Shown: positions 1 to 13,321 of the stretch, piece by piece
How positions within the stretch are numbered: position 1 is the first letter of the stretch
Layout: each line of letters starts with the position of its first letter
DNA from: Scatophagus argus
Taxonomy: Eukaryota; Chordata; Actinopteri; Scatophagidae
Direction of reading: 5' to 3'
DNA length: 64,000 nucleotides
Assembly (NCBI RefSeq): GCF_020382885.2
Contig: NC_058506.1
Span: forward strand, 12,006,318 to 12,070,317
Made by a program: the position numbers and the translations under genes
The notes under the pieces: generated by a model
Told to the model about the DNA's origin: nothing
The model's input: the letters and a program-made list of their open reading frames with translations, nothing else
Databases searched by the model: none

Positions 1-3000
1 GTTAATTACACGCTATGTCTTCTGCACTGCACAACAGGGCTGAATGAAGCTGACGTCTGTCTGTGAGAACATGTCGTCTAATCAAACAGAAACAACTCAG
101 GTTAGACTTCATAATCACCTAAAATTATTTTTTTTAAAAAACATGGATAATTATCTTTCTTTTTCAAGATCTGGACATTTCTCTGTGTGGGATTGAAGTA
201 TTTTAATTGTTTATATCTCTGTTTTAGTTTCTGTCCACACACGCTTTGTGTAAAAGAGTACTTAGATTTTTTAAAGGCTTTCAATCTATGGCATAATAAA
301 AGCAAAATTTTGTTTATCCAAATAGCAAATTACTCACTATTCAGGGTATTTCTTTATGCTTTTTTCTGCTTGGTTTGGTTGAGTTTTATATTGTTATGCT
401 TGTGTACCATAGCAGTATGCAGTAACAGTAACAAATCCACAACATTGCAGAGGGGATAGTACACTTTAAGAGGGAATAACATTCTTTTTATATACCATTA
501 CATTTAGCTATTTATTTACTTGTTGGTTTGTAGATTATTAATTTAACTCCAAAACATATGATTAGATTTTTTATCAATTAAAATACCAAGTGCATCCTGT
601 ATACATAAAGCAGCATTAGTTCCCCCTTGACCAGCTATGATAAAATGCCTCTTACACTTAAGTTTATTTGGCAGAATGTGAATGTGCTGATATACGTGAC
701 AAGCACAGAAGGGTTTTTGCTATTCTGTGAAATGAAACACCTCAGAGGTGAAATTTTTACAGTCAAATTAAAACTGGTGCTTGTGCCAGTGATGTGTAGC
801 TATATTACCACATTCCATATATACACAGCAAGGGAAAACTCTGAAAGTATGCATGGAAACTGAGAATGTGCAGAGTATGCTTCAATATCTGTTTCCTCTG
901 CAGTCAGTGACAGAGATATAAGAGTCAGCGTTATTCTCGCATTAGTTTTGCTATGAGGTGCAAGCTGCTCCAATAAAATGGGCTCCCGCTGAGCTGAAAA
1001 AGCCAGCCGTCTTTTGTTCTCAGCTGTTTCTACATGCTCACGGTCCCTTATCTTATAATATCTTTGGTATTTTTCATCCATCATCATAATGATTGCCACT
1101 GGCTCCATTGCAGCACCATCCTTTTATTCTCCTTTTATTTGCTTTATCTTGAATCCGTGCAGCCAGTGTCTTCCTCCCTTCTTCTTCCTATCCTCCTCAG
1201 TCCTTCTCTCTGTTATCCATCAGCGGCTGGCACTTTGCCAATCAGTGATGCATATCAGCTTCCTTTTACTGTTAATGAAATTCACTAGTTTTTCTTTCAC
1301 TTTCTCTGCCCCTGAATTCCACCCTCCTTTTTATCCTACACAATATTCCTCACGCTTGTGTTTCTAACTATGCAATGTCATCATTTACTTTTCCTGTCTC
1401 TGTTCTGCGGTCTGGGAATTTCTTTATATATATATATGGGACCTATGACTAATGGGCACACCTCTGTTCATGTGAACCAGCCAGTTGATCCATGTCAACA
1501 CAGAGTTTAATACCAAAGTACCAAAGTACCAAAATACCATTCATCTTTTACTTAAAACAAAATAATTTTATTTGAGAGACTTACAAATGCTGTTTTTATC
1601 TTTAAGATAGAGGAAACAGTATCTGATACCAATGGAGTATCAGACTTAGTTGAGGTTGAACTGAAAACTGAACCCAAACTGAAATCATCCACATACAAAA
1701 ACCAAGATTTCAGTTTGCTTTTTTCATTTATCTTTAAGACTCTAACCTGCGCAAGTCATCGCACTGAGGATGTTGACAACAGTAATTGCGGAGCAGAGAT
1801 CATATCTGGCCTGGATGCACAGACTATGACCTTGACTGGCTAATGAGGAGGAAATACTATAAACAGCATCACTAATCAACTCCTGGAGGAGCTCTGGGAT
1901 GACGAATGAAGCTTTGGGAGTGTAGCACGCATGACTTGTATATGGAAACGTAGCAACATGAGCAGCACATACATACAGCAGACATCCTCATATGCAAAAC
2001 GTGAGAATTTGGAGAATGTGGAGTTTTTATAATAATCCCACTGAAAATATATTGTAGGCATTTTCTTAATGCCTGTTGTTTTCATTTACAGGTGCCAAAA
2101 AATATTTTTCAGAACTTATTGACAGCTTTCAATGTGTCCTGGTATGTTCTGTGTGACACATAGGTCAGCAGTGTAATTACAAGTCAGCACAGTCAGTGTC
2201 TTGTCATCGTGACATGATGGTGTGCTCAGGGCACTGCTTTTTCAGCTATTTTCCTCCATTTCTGGTTGATCATGTGGAACAAACATGCAATTCACACAGT
2301 CTCTCATACCTCAAATCCTTTAAATCTTTCAACAATTGTGCTCTTTGACACCCAGAAAAGAGCAAATGCAAAGAGACCTAGAAGGACCTTGAAGGCATAA
2401 TTAACTAAAACTCATGGTTTGATGGTGTGTAAGCCTAATATGTTCCCTGGTCTCTGGGATGGGATTATAGTAAGTGCATATGTTGTTGGAAAATCATCAA
2501 TTCACTCTGCACACTGCTGTAATACTTGCTGATATTTTTGTAAATGAAATGATGAGTTTGTATCATTTAAAGTTCACACAAGTGGCGCTAACATAAGACA
2601 ACGAAGACTAAAAGAAACTCTTGACATCTAAATTTTCACAGCGGCCGTTTCTGTTGTCATTTATTAGTTTTTTGTCTTTTTTCTCTGAGGGTGTGTGGGG
2701 ATGAAAGTCGTTCTACATGACTTAATCACCACCTATTGGATTCTTACAGGCAGCTTTACATTAAATTGTTTATCCTTGCTTGTCACATGAAGAAGGTAGA
2801 GAAGTGCAGGCAATCTGTTGTATCATTATTGATCGGGGATGAAGAGATGAGCAGGATATATGCAGTGCGTAAGAGTGTGGGTTTCAAGTGTGTAAACAGT
2901 CCACTTGTCGTTTGATAGATAATAGCTGCACTCTAGGCCAGGATGAGCGATGATCAGTTCGCTTCCGTGTGAGCGCGCATTGTATTTTCCTGTGTTGGCC

Positions 3001-3363
3001 TGTACTCATATGGAAGCGTTGAAGCATGCCGGTGTGGACATGTGTGTCAGGCTCTGTGTGTGTGTGTGTGTGTGAGTGTGTGTGTGCACATGCAGGAGGA
3101 GTGTCCAGGTCAACCAAAGGATGACTGAGTGTATCAGCAGGGAGACCCAGAGGTTACAAACTATTTCTCGGTCCAGTGAGTCTAAATTTGGACATAATAC
3201 ATCCCTGTCAGATTGTAGAGAAACCAATATGTGATTACAAAAAGGAGGAAGAGATGGCAATTGAGATATAGAAAATCAGACAGGGAACTCTACTATCTAC
3301 TGAGTATATAAAAACAAACAAACTTTGAAACATTAAAACAGATTCAAATTCTGTGTATTCCAG
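1..3363. other. mtus2 upstream/intron sequence, no exon seen
   Basis: Non-coding sequence before the first recognisable mtus2 exon. Short open frames here have no family resemblance and no consistent splice context. It holds a short TA run near 1430, a small tandem of the type taccaaag near 1510-1535, and a TG microsatellite at 3055-3086. It is probably intron of mtus2, because the exon at 3364 begins with two bases of a split codon and so needs an upstream exon outside the window. Confidence 0.55.
3055..3086. repeat. TG dinucleotide microsatellite
   Basis: A TG run interrupted once by a GA, directly visible, in non-coding sequence about 280 bases before the first mtus2 exon. It is a likely length-variable marker with no evident function. 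Confidence 0.9.
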
Positions 3364-6300
3364 GTCTGAGTGTGAGCGAGGAGCCTCCTCTTCACAGAGT
3401 GACCACCGTCCCTCCATCGACGGATCACCAGAGAGGGCCACCGGGTCGCAGCAACAGCCTCCAGCCCCCATCTACTCCTGCCCTGCCACGCCGCTACCTG
3501 CCTGCCCAGCCAAGAAGCTCCCCTGGAGGTGAGTCGAAATTTTGGTATTGGAACAGATCGTAATGTTTTTAGTGGACTACAGAAACTGAAAATATGGGAG
3601 TTGATATTTTGTAATTTGGCTCAGCATGGATTAATTCATTTGAAATGTGCATGTATTTCTATTGATCCCATAGCAATAAAATGTATTGTATGACAAACAC
3701 AGTCTGAGCTTCATGCATGAGACATTTTTCCACAAGCAACAGATTGTGGCCTATTGTGACATGCTGTTGTCACATATGTGATGAACAATTTAATTACCAG
3801 CAAACCATAAATGGTGTACAATAACACATATGTACTGGTGTTCAGAAGCACAGGAATATTCAACTGATTTTATAGTTGGTAGTTAAAGAGGAAGTGCTTA
3901 TGTTCTCATGTTCAAGAAAACATAAAAAATGATTAGCATGCTTTTAAATGTTGGTGAAGCATTGCAAAACATACCACACCACACGTATAGCATGTTCTCC
4001 TGCTGCTAATAAATGTTAATGAACTTGCTGTCTCACCTGCAACAGCTGATGCTGATGGTGCTCGTTCAGTCTGCTGAGAAGCCAGGAAATGCAGCGGCAG
4101 TGACACTTTTCACACGCAGTTGTATTTTTCCCCACATGGAAATTAACACCAGCAGCCGTGTGGAATCGCGCTTCACTCACCCACACTCACTGTGTGTTAA
4201 ACTTTTACACGGGCTGACTGAATAAAAGAGACAAGAACTCTGCCATCTTTGCTTTAGTGTGAACTAAACACCTCAAAATATGAATGCATCTGAGCTGGGC
4301 AAAGCACATTCTAGACAGCAAAACAATGTAGACATCAGTGTTGTATTGTTGCCTCTCAGTCAGGCCTTTGTATGCAGACAGTGTAGTGACTCTGGGAACA
4401 TGTCTCTCACCCTGTCTTTCTGTTACCTGAGCCGATTTTAAATGTGCTGTAAATTATTGATGAAGAAAAACCTGAGGAATCCCTGCAAGTCATGCACAGA
4501 CTTCTTCTCTGTGCTGTATTCCATGTTTTGTCTGTCTATATCAGGATGGCACTCACACACATTTGGGCATGATGCTCAAGCTGAATTACAGTGCAAACAT
4601 GCTGACATTCCTGACAGTCACATAATCACACAGATGTTTGATTATAATAATGTGCTTGCTGAATGAGGGAGAAAAATTTGTGATTGCTTTTCCACATTAA
4701 ATTTGTTTTACAACCCATGATTCAGGAAAAATACAAAAAGTGGTCTCAACAGTTTCAGAATATGATTTGTAAAATATTGTTTGACCTGTCTGTTGACAAG
4801 TCTTTTAATGCAGGGATTAAAGCCAGACAAGTAAACAACAGCGAAATCTATTTTGCTATTTGTTGCTTCTTCCTGTTAGCAAGGAAATATGACCACACTA
4901 ATTTCTGCTAAAGTAAAGATAATTTTGATCATTAGTGATAGCTGCACAACCCTTGATTTTCCACAAGCCCATAGTTCATCAAAGTTGAATTTTGGCCCCA
5001 AATACTGACTTCCAGGAGGTGAGTCGAATGCCATTCTGGCAGACAGGAGGTTGTATTTTATCAATGTTCAGCATATGTGTACACCGCAGCCGTTCAGTGA
5101 GTGCTGCCTCTGTCCATGGTGCTGAATTGGCAGAGGTTTTGTCTTATCTTTGTCAGAATCAGGATCCGAATCAGCTTTATTGGCCAAGTTTGCGTATACA
5201 AACAAGGAATTTGACTTTGCTCTCAAGTACGAAACAAACACCTACCAGTAAAAACATAAAAGATACTTGTGGCCTTACACCCACCAGCATACTCTAAAAC
5301 TCACTTTAACCCGACAATAAAATATCAACAGCACAAAACATGAATGTGCGCTTTTGGATCAACAGGAAAACAGGAACAATAGGAAAAGGATAACAAGCTT
5401 TTAGACAAAGCCTTGCAGTCACCAGAGCTAGCTTGACTGAACATTCCTACATCCAGTTAATTATATAAATAGTACAGGCCGAAATCCATCCATCCATTTT
5501 CTATACTGCTACAGCTGGAGCCTATCCCGGCTGACTACGGGCGAGAGGCGGGGTTCACCCTGGACTGGTTGCCAGTCAATCGCAGGACAAGACAGACAAC
5601 CACACACTCTCACATAGGGGCAATGTAGAGTAGCTAATTAACCTAATGTGCATGTTTTTGGTATTGTGGGAGGAAGCCGGAGTACCCGGAGAAAACCCAC
5701 GCAGGCACAGGGAGAACATGCAAACTCCACATAGAAGGGCCCAGACCAGTGCTAACCGCTGCACCACCGTGCCGCCCTCTATATGCCAAAATATTTTTCA
5801 AATAAATTATTTTCTCTTGCTGCCCAGTAAATGTGTTTTTGAGGGGGTTTTTTGTTTTCAGTCTTTGTGCTCAGCTGGCCTAAACACCTCACGGCTACCT
5901 AACATGCAGAGAACATCTTCATCGATGCTCTCAACTGTATTTCTGCTAAGAGTTTTTGGTTAAGCATTTGTTTAATGTTGACTGCACTCCAACTTCAAAT
6001 AAAAGTTTGAGACGGTGTTGCTTGGTGTTAGTACAGCGGCGTGAATGTGTGTGTGTAGGAGTCTGGGGTTCACTTGGCAGTAATGAGTCACTTTGAGAGC
6101 CATATTTGTATGATCACACCAACACATGCACAGTGAATACACACACACACACACACAAAGAGAGAGAGAGAGACAGAAAGAGAGCCTCTGCAGGCCTGAA
6201 GTATCTCTCCAGGGTTATTTGGGGGATTTGTTCAGGATCAGAGGCTTCTCTCCCATTACAGGTCTAATTAGTTTCTTTTCAAGGCCTCTCTCCTTCTCTC

Positions 6301-9300
6301 TTCTCAGCTTCACAACAAATTCCCTGCTAACCTCCTGAAACCTACTTCCTTGTTCACTATTGTCACCATTCTGAGTTCCCATCTCGTATTTATGGTTTCA
6401 TATCCAGCTACTGTCTTTACTCCCACACACCTCACTAACTTTGCAACAGGAGATCTTGATTGTTGTCTGTCTTGGCTGCAAAGTGTATAATGTCACAAAG
6501 AGCAGTGAAGTGGTGGGCACATCTCCTCCAGTATGCACTGCTTTTCTCTGACCAGGAGTCCCGGGGGACACAGCTATTCTATGGAGTGAGGAGTGGAAAG
6601 GGAGGGATGGTTGATTTGATGTTTGTGTGCATGTACGAGGAGGACTGATCGACATAATGTTATATCTCAGACAGCTTTAAAACATGCTACTCCTATATTT
6701 ACCTTCATCTATTATCTAAAACCAACCTGATAGTTCTATGCTTGTTGATTGACAGTTGGCAGAAAGGAGTTTCAGCGCAGTTCAGAGGTCACACGTTCTC
6801 TCCCATCCTCCCCAAAGAGGCTGGCGGTGGTTCCTCCCAAACCTCAGTCCCCAGGTGAGTCTCTTCCCCTTTACCGAAGCACTGCATACAAAAAGCATAT
6901 ACATAAATTTGCTGACAGCTGTTCTTGTCGACGTTTTCAACAGAAGGGCACCATTAAAACTCACACTAGAAGGACAAAAAAAAAGGTGTAACAATAGACT
7001 TTTCTTTAAAGAAGACATTTTGACTCGTTGAAATAGGAAAAGCGCAGGTGGAAATAATGACATTAATTAGGACTCCATTATATTGAAGTGTCTCAGTGTG
7101 TGTGAGAGTGAAACTCCTGCACAATAAACTGGATTTCTTGTGCAAAAGAGGTGATTTTGACAGTGAACATTTCCACCACTCAAGCTAGAAAAGCATGCAC
7201 AGTAGTTTTTTTTTCTTTTTTTTTCTTTTCTCACAGCAGACATTTTTTCATAGCGGGAACACTACAGGTGTAATCAGTGACATGAAGTAAGGCAGTCTAT
7301 TCAGTCCTTTTAGCTTCAGGTCTCTGGTAAAGTACATGCCCACATGCTGAGACATTTGAATAGAATTGTGTCAAAAGGTTGGTTCATTAGGTCCAGTCAA
7401 ATCTACCTGAAATAAAGCAAATCAACACTCATATTTATGACCTTTTCTCGATCTACTCATACCCAGAGATGCATGCATTTCACATATCAGGTACTGGTCA
7501 AACACGTAATCTAAGCTGTGCTTTGATCCACACTGTCTACACATTTTTTCCTCTTGGCTTTGCAGCGGTTAAATCATTATAGGATTGCGGAGGGCCTCCC
7601 CGTCTTTTCTTGTAGAGTGAATGCACATCTCCTCAGACTACTCTTCTCTCTTTGTCCACTTCACTTACTTTCACTAAAGTGTTGCTGCTACTGTTCACCT
7701 TTCTCTTTACTGCATATTTTTTATTGGACCTTGTCTCTTCCCACACAGTCGCTAAATAAGAATATTTTTTCTTCCCTCTGACTCTCAGCACTGCAGCTTT
7801 TGTTTACACATACTGTTAGTTTGTTGCTTCTACATTCTGGACGATGTGCCAGAAAAGATAAGACCACACCCTAGCAGGAACACACACACACGCACATACA
7901 CACCATGTTTGCACCCCACAATGTCTGCCATGACCTTTTCTCATTGTTTCTTGCATCATTATTCTTCCTCCATCAACCCCTCTGCTATCATCTGCATGCT
8001 GCCTTCACACTCAGCCATATAAACTCATTTGGTATTCACTCACCTTTCTCTAACCTCTCAGGTACAACCTGCAGAAGTACAGAGTATGCACATGCATGTG
8101 TGACAGTGTCCCTGCAAAAGAGGAAGGCATAATTTACACCAGACTTGTAGTCATTTTCAAAGACCAGGAATCCTAACGTGCCTTTGAGTCAAAGACACTG
8201 GTGAAGATGTAATACTGAAGCACCTGATATTTGCTGATTTTTGCTGCTTTTGCACATTTGTAGGAACAAGGCCTGGATTATTAGATGGCACAAAAACACA
8301 TCTCCCACACATCTTTTTGAAAATAAATCATACATTTCCAAGTAAATCTTTTGGCCTTAAAATCCATTCAGTCCCTTCAGTCCCCCATTTTACTGAAATC
8401 TTTGTCTCTCTACTCTCTCTTTTACCCGAGCATTCCCCTTATTCCATCCCCCCGCCTCCCTCTAACCGATCTTTCACTCATTACCTGGGACCCTGCACCC
8501 CAAGCACAGCCTCATGTTGTCATGGAGACCGCTCCTCATGCTTCAGTAGGCCTGAATGTTATGGCTGAGGCAGGTGATATGGAGCTGCAGTGATTTTCTT
8601 ATGTGTGTGTGTGTGTGTGTGTGTAAATCTTCATGGTACATTTTTACTTTTTTAATGTACATTTAAACGAATTTCAGTGATCCAAGTAATAACGTGTATC
8701 TCCACATGCCAATGTGTTCCCACCACATGACAAGGTGACTCACACAGAGGTTAATATGACTGCCTGTGCGTCAATTGCAACTTAATTCCCCACCAACACC
8801 ACCAAAAAAATGGCTGCAACATGTTTGTCTGGCCTTTAAATTACATTAATCACTAATGCCGCCACCCTACAAATAACACATTCACACACATATACTTTAA
8901 CAGTGTCTATGTATTAGTCTATTCTCAATCATTTCTTGATACTGACCACATTTATCATGAAATTAGATGGTTCATCATGAGGAACATCAGATTGGGAATT
9001 ACCTCAAGGCTTTCTCTGTAGAAAAGATTCAATTAACTTACTGTCATTTATCATGTGAACACAGTCATTAGCAATAGGTCAGGGCGAATCTCCTCTTATT
9101 TAATACCCATCAATTTCATTATTATAGATGTATCCTGGTCACATTTAGTTAGAATTAGTACATGACTAATTAATGACATACGGGAGATTTCACATACTGT
9201 ATATAGCAAATTATTTGAATATTTGTACATCACACATTCTCACTGGAAAAACACAAGCTCATAAAGACTCATTTCTATCTTGATTTAATTTTCTGTATTT

Positions 9301-12300
9301 GTTCATCCGCTCCCTGTAGTCCAGTGTGGGCAGCGGCCGGCAGCAGCAGTGCGAGGGTCAGCTCCCCCGGGGTCCCCTCGCCGTGTGGCCCCCCTGAGCT
9401 TGCAGCAGGAACAGCAGGAGAACCTGCAGAGAGAGAAAGAGGAGGCTCAACAGAAAGAAAAAGAAAGGCAAGCAGAGGAAAGAGAGAAAGAACAGCAAAG
9501 GGAGGAGGTGAGTTGGAAATATGCAGCACCACTAAGAGTGTCCAATGCTCTATTCAATTTTCTTTTATAATTCTGTTTATTTTTATTTATTTTTTTTGTC
9601 TCAGGTTCAAAGGCTGCAGGGACGCTGTGAGCAGCAGGAGAGGCAGCTGAGAACTCTAAGAGAAGAACTGAGGAAGACTTCCCTGGGTCTGGAAGCCTTC
9701 ATTATCACCACTCAGCATTATTGCCTCAAGGTAGAAAGCTTGCGTTAACACAATGCATATACATAAAATTAATAATAATTCTATGTTGTCATCATCATCA
9801 CTGGGTCTATTTGCCCCACAATCCCACCTCTGTTTAAGAGGATGGTCTGAGGGTTTCAACCTTTCTATTTACTCAAAGACTGGAGTATATAAAACATATG
9901 CTCACACACAAGTGAACTCAAGAACACATGCAGTATTTAACACCATGAGGTGAGATTCACAGCATGGTCCATGAGTAGCACGATGAGCAAGAGTGATTGC
10001 GACTGTGGGAAGGGTCCTTCAGAGTTCAGTGTGTCACTGAGCAGGTTTCATCCAGCTCTTTGTGTCTGATGGAATGATTTAGCCTCTGAGGTGCTGTAGC
10101 TGTAATGCAGCTGTCGGGCTACTGAGGGACTGTCTGATTTTTTTATGGTCACTGTCTGAGTGCTGCAGTCACTGGCCCACTGTGCAGATATCAGTACGGG
10201 CTTGTTTGAGTAGGTTTGAGCCCCCCCTGCTGGAATTAGTCAGACACAACGGATACAGTATATAGCAGTAGTTTCAAACCATATGCACTTGTACCCCATG
10301 GGGTATTTTTTGCAGTTGCCAGTATGTGGAGAGATTGAAGAGCAGCTTAACTATTTTTGTTTTAAAATGAAAGATCTGATTAAAAAATACATCCACATCC
10401 ACTCAGTAAGTGATATTGTACAGTCGTTTTCCCCAATCAGCTCAATCAGTTTCATTTCAGTTTAATCAGAATGTCAGGATCTTATCTAAATTGTGCTTGA
10501 GATATCTGGTTTGTTTCTTTTTCTGATTTTCTTTTTTGAAGCTTAAGTTTTTGTGGCATTTGTTAGTGGAGGGTTAACATTAATTCAACAAATCGCTGAG
10601 CGTAATTTTAAACAGGTTTTGTTTTTACAGCTGCCTGAATTTGGCCATGGTACTATGTGACTCTGAAAGTTCGCATAATACTTTGGTTAATGACCAAAAA
10701 AGTGACAGACAAATACATTCCCATGAGTCTCAGCTACTATGTTAGCATGCTAACATGCTTGAACAAAATTAACATGGTAAACATTATACTTGCTAAATAT
10801 TAACATGTTGACATTGTTATCTCTGTGAGCATGTTAGTATGCTGAAGTATTCAGCTCTTTTAGCTATTAGCATGACTGGAGGTTCTTTGCCTTATTGCAG
10901 CCGTTAACTTTTTTGCCATTTACATCCATGCTCCAGAATTAATTGAATAAACTGTACTTGTCATCTGTACTATGTTAAAATGTTGTTTCAATATCCAATT
11001 TTCAGAATAAGACATCAGAAGAAAATCAAAGGAAATTAGTTTTGGAAATGCAACGGATCAGAGAGGAAATGGGTGAGTGAGAACCAACATTTGGCCAATC
11101 AAACTAAGTACTTCATTAAATTCAATAACAAAACAAACTTTTTCTTAGCAGACATTTTGACTTAGGAAAAGCACACATGCAGAGAGTAGAGTGACAGTGA
11201 GTCAGCATGAACAATAGCAGGACCCTGAAACTGAAGCAGTTTTGTTATTTGCACTTGCGCTTTTCTTCCAGTGACATGTCAAAATTCTTGAAAAGGCCTT
11301 GGCTATTTGTTTTGTTTGTTGATTTGCCAAAAAAAAGTTTGAAAGATTTAATTATAACCAGCAAAAATATACAGTAAAAATATGCATATTCTGTACTCTT
11401 TAATAAAATAATATCATCAGACACACTCTATCTCATACACAGCATCCAACTCAGCGCGATGGGAGAGACTCCACCGGGAGAAGACAGCTATGGAGGTGGC
11501 GTTTGAACGAGAGCTGCAGGAGCTGCAGCTGCAGCAGGAGGCAGAGCTGGCAGCTGTCGAAGAGGGGCTCAGGAAGTGTCACTCTGCGGAAGCTGAACAT
11601 CTGAAGGCGGAGCATCGGTCAGAGATGGAGGAGCTGAGGACTCAGCAACAGGAACAGGTGAGAAAAAGGCATCCTGGGAAATCTTTCACGTGAAATGTGG
11701 TCAGGCAGGACATCACTCTGTCTGTATGTGTGTGTGACGGGGTGTTTTAGGTGGAAGAGATGACACTCAATCACCAGGCAGCCATTCAGGAGCTCCGAGA
11801 CATGCATAACATTACCATGGCAACACTGCATGAGGAGCATGCCCGTACCATGAGAGGTATGATTTTAGACCTCATTTAAAAAGAAATATATGACACAAGC
11901 ACAGCTGGAAATAACATCAACATTTTTTTTTTCTTTGTGCTTCTGGATCTGTGTTTAGATTTAAGGAAAGCTCATGAGCAGCAGAAGGTGCTTCTAGAGG
12001 AGGATTTTGATAAACTAAGACTTTCCTTACAGGTATAATTCCATTAAAAAGATTTTGTTTTGGGTTGGTGCATTCTAATGTGTACTGAGATGATATGTGT
12101 TATTGGGTTTGTGCGGATGCTTCTGCAGGACCAAGTGGATACTCTTACATTTCAAAACCAGAGTCTGAAAGACAAAGCCAAACGCTTTGAGGAGGCTTTG
12201 AGGAAGAGCACAGATGAACAGATAGTTGTGAGTTTACCTATTGCTACCTACATTAAAATAACACCATGATTTACTGGAAATACCATGAATATCCAAATAT

Positions 12301-13321
12301 ATTTATAAGAAATGATTAATGGAATCTTTTTAAACATCAACACCACTCTCCATCTTTTGTTTCTCGTGTTCTTGTCTTTTTGTTTGTGAATGTGCATATG
12401 TGCTTGCAACAGGATGCTCTGGCTCCATACCAGCACATTGAGCAAGATCTGAAGAGTCTGAAGGAGGTTGTGGAAATGAAGAACCAGCAGATACACCAGC
12501 AAGAGAAGAAAATCTCTGACCTTGAGAAAGTGGTAGGCTCAAATAGGCTATCCCAGCAACTGTCATAAACACTCATAGATATGCATGCACATTGCACAGT
12601 GGTCTGGAAACACCAGATGGTCATTATATATGATGATGAAATATTGTGCTGTCGTTGCATTCTACCTTTGAGCAGGCCCAAAAGAACGTATTCCTTGAGG
12701 AGAGGGTCCAGGTTCTGCAGCAGCAGAATGAAGATCTGATGGCTCGTATTCAAATGAACTTGGCCCTCTCCAGGTAAGACATATTCAGTCATCATCATCG
12801 CCATCATCACTGTGGACATTTAATGATATGCTATGTAATGCTACATACTCCCTGCTTTATGCTAGCTTCCTCACTGCTGTATTCCCTGCAGGCAACTGTC
12901 AGAGGAGAATGCCAACCTCCAAGAGTCTGTTGAGAAAGAGAGCATAGAGAAGAAGAGGCTGAGTCGGAACAATGAGGAGCTTCTGTGGCGCCTCCAGACC
13001 AGCCCTCTCGTGTCCCCTGCCTCCTCCCCGCTGCACCGCTCCTTCTCCACCTCCCCCATACCCTCATCCCCATTCTTCTCCTCCTCACCTGTAGCAGGGT
13101 GTGACTCCCCCACTCACTGTCATGGCTGTCCCCAGCAGGCTCAATACTGCTCCCCCTCTCACAGAGCCGCCACTAATCAAAATTTCTCGCCGGGACCAGC
13201 CACACCCACTCACAGGGCAGCAAGCAACCAGAATTACTCCCCTGGCCCAGCAACGCCCACACACAGAGTGTCAGCCACTCGCTGCAACGCCTCGGCTTGT
13301 CTCAGCTCTTCACAGAGATAA
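3364..13321 (+). CDS. mtus2: Microtubule-associated tumor suppressor candidate 2 (MTUS family), C-terminal part
   Basis: Twelve exons join in frame into a 594-residue C-terminal fragment: 3364-3528, 6756-6854, 9320-9507, 9605-9730, 11006-11072, 11443-11657, 11751-11856, 11959-12032, 12129-12227, 12413-12532, 12676-12773, 12892-13321 (taa). MTUS2 (TIP150) is a microtubule plus-end protein reported to bind EB1 and the kinesin-13 MCAK. The first exons are Pro/Ser/Arg rich. From 9400 on the protein is a long, nearly continuous coiled coil rich in Glu, Gln and Leu, ending with NEELLWRLQ, the hallmark of the MTUS1/MTUS2 C terminus. The stretch [11 protein letters not shown] and the phrase [14 protein letters not shown] fit MTUS2 better than MTUS1 as I remember them, and the neighbours are also human chromosome 13 genes. 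A Ser/Pro-rich tail follows with a 17-residue tandem repeat. The 5' end lies outside the window. MTUS1 is the alternative. The large introns hold dispersed repeats. Confidence 0.82.
5151..5225 (+). repeat. Teleost dispersed repeat (tcagctttattggccaag type)
   Basis: The phrase tcagctttattggccaag followed by caaggaatttgactttg is a sequence I recognise as scattered in very many copies through teleost genomes. I cannot assign a family name. The element may run on to about 5350, but only this core is recognisable. Confidence 0.65.
5484..5777 (+). repeat. Teleost dispersed repeat, long copy
   Basis: It begins with repeated atcc units before ttttctatactgc, passes through ctggagcctatcccggctga and the phrase ggaggaagccggagtacccg, and ends in a gcaccaccgtgccgccc tail. 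This composition is a familiar high-copy non-coding repeat of fish genomes. A second, shorter copy lies in reverse orientation at 22735-22819. The open frames across it are incidental. Confidence 0.75.
6139..6174. repeat. AC/AG compound microsatellite
   Basis: A pure AC run passes directly into an AG run inside an mtus2 intron. It is simple sequence with no further feature. Confidence 0.9.
6855..9319 (+). other. mtus2 intron
   Basis: Intron with gtgag donor and tag acceptor. It contains a TG microsatellite at 8602-8624 and pyrimidine-rich stretches at 7200-7240 and 7620-7720. No exon or RNA gene is recognisable. Confidence 0.55.
8602..8624. repeat. TG dinucleotide microsatellite
   Basis: Perfect TG run of about 23 bases inside an mtus2 intron. 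Confidence 0.9.
9731..11005 (+). other. mtus2 intron with palindromic repeat
   Basis: Intron between the exons ending at 9730 and starting at 11006. Its main content is the gctaacatg/catgttagc palindromic repeat at 10738-10880. Nothing else is recognisable. Confidence 0.55.
10738..10880. repeat. Palindrome-rich dispersed repeat (gcatgttagcatgctaac type)
   Basis: Repeated near-palindromic words built on atgttagcatgctaacatg and its variants, including catgttagtatgct and ctattagcatgactgg. This word pattern is widespread in teleost introns and intergenic DNA. Family and mobility cannot be decided from one copy. Confidence 0.6.
13160..13261 (+). repeat. In-frame 51-bp tandem duplication in the mtus2 tail
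   Basis: Two 51-base units (13160-13210 and 13211-13261) encode [17 protein letters not shown] and [18 protein letters not shown] third partial unit (HRVSAT) follows. The units keep the frame and sit in the Ser/Pro-rich tail just before the stop codon. The similarity of the copies suggests a fairly recent duplication. Confidence 0.85.

Larger units (their letters stand above)
3529..6755 (+). other. mtus2 intron carrying dispersed repeats
   Basis: This intron is bounded by a gtgagt donor at 3529 and a cag acceptor ending at 6755. It contains two common teleost dispersed repeats (5151-5225 and 5484-5777) and an AC/AG microsatellite at 6139-6174. I see no additional exon. Confidence 0.6.

Noticed and set aside
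5646-5963. 105-residue plus-strand ORF
   Set aside because: It begins inside the dispersed repeat at 5484-5777 and continues into intron, so it is incidental.
7540-7620. Possible extra mtus2 exon after a tttgcag acceptor
   Set aside because: The frame gives no MTUS-like sequence and no matching phase; the flanking exons join in phase without it.
12337-12819. 160-residue minus-strand ORF
   Set aside because: It is antisense to two mtus2 coiled-coil exons and their intron, with no recognisable domain.
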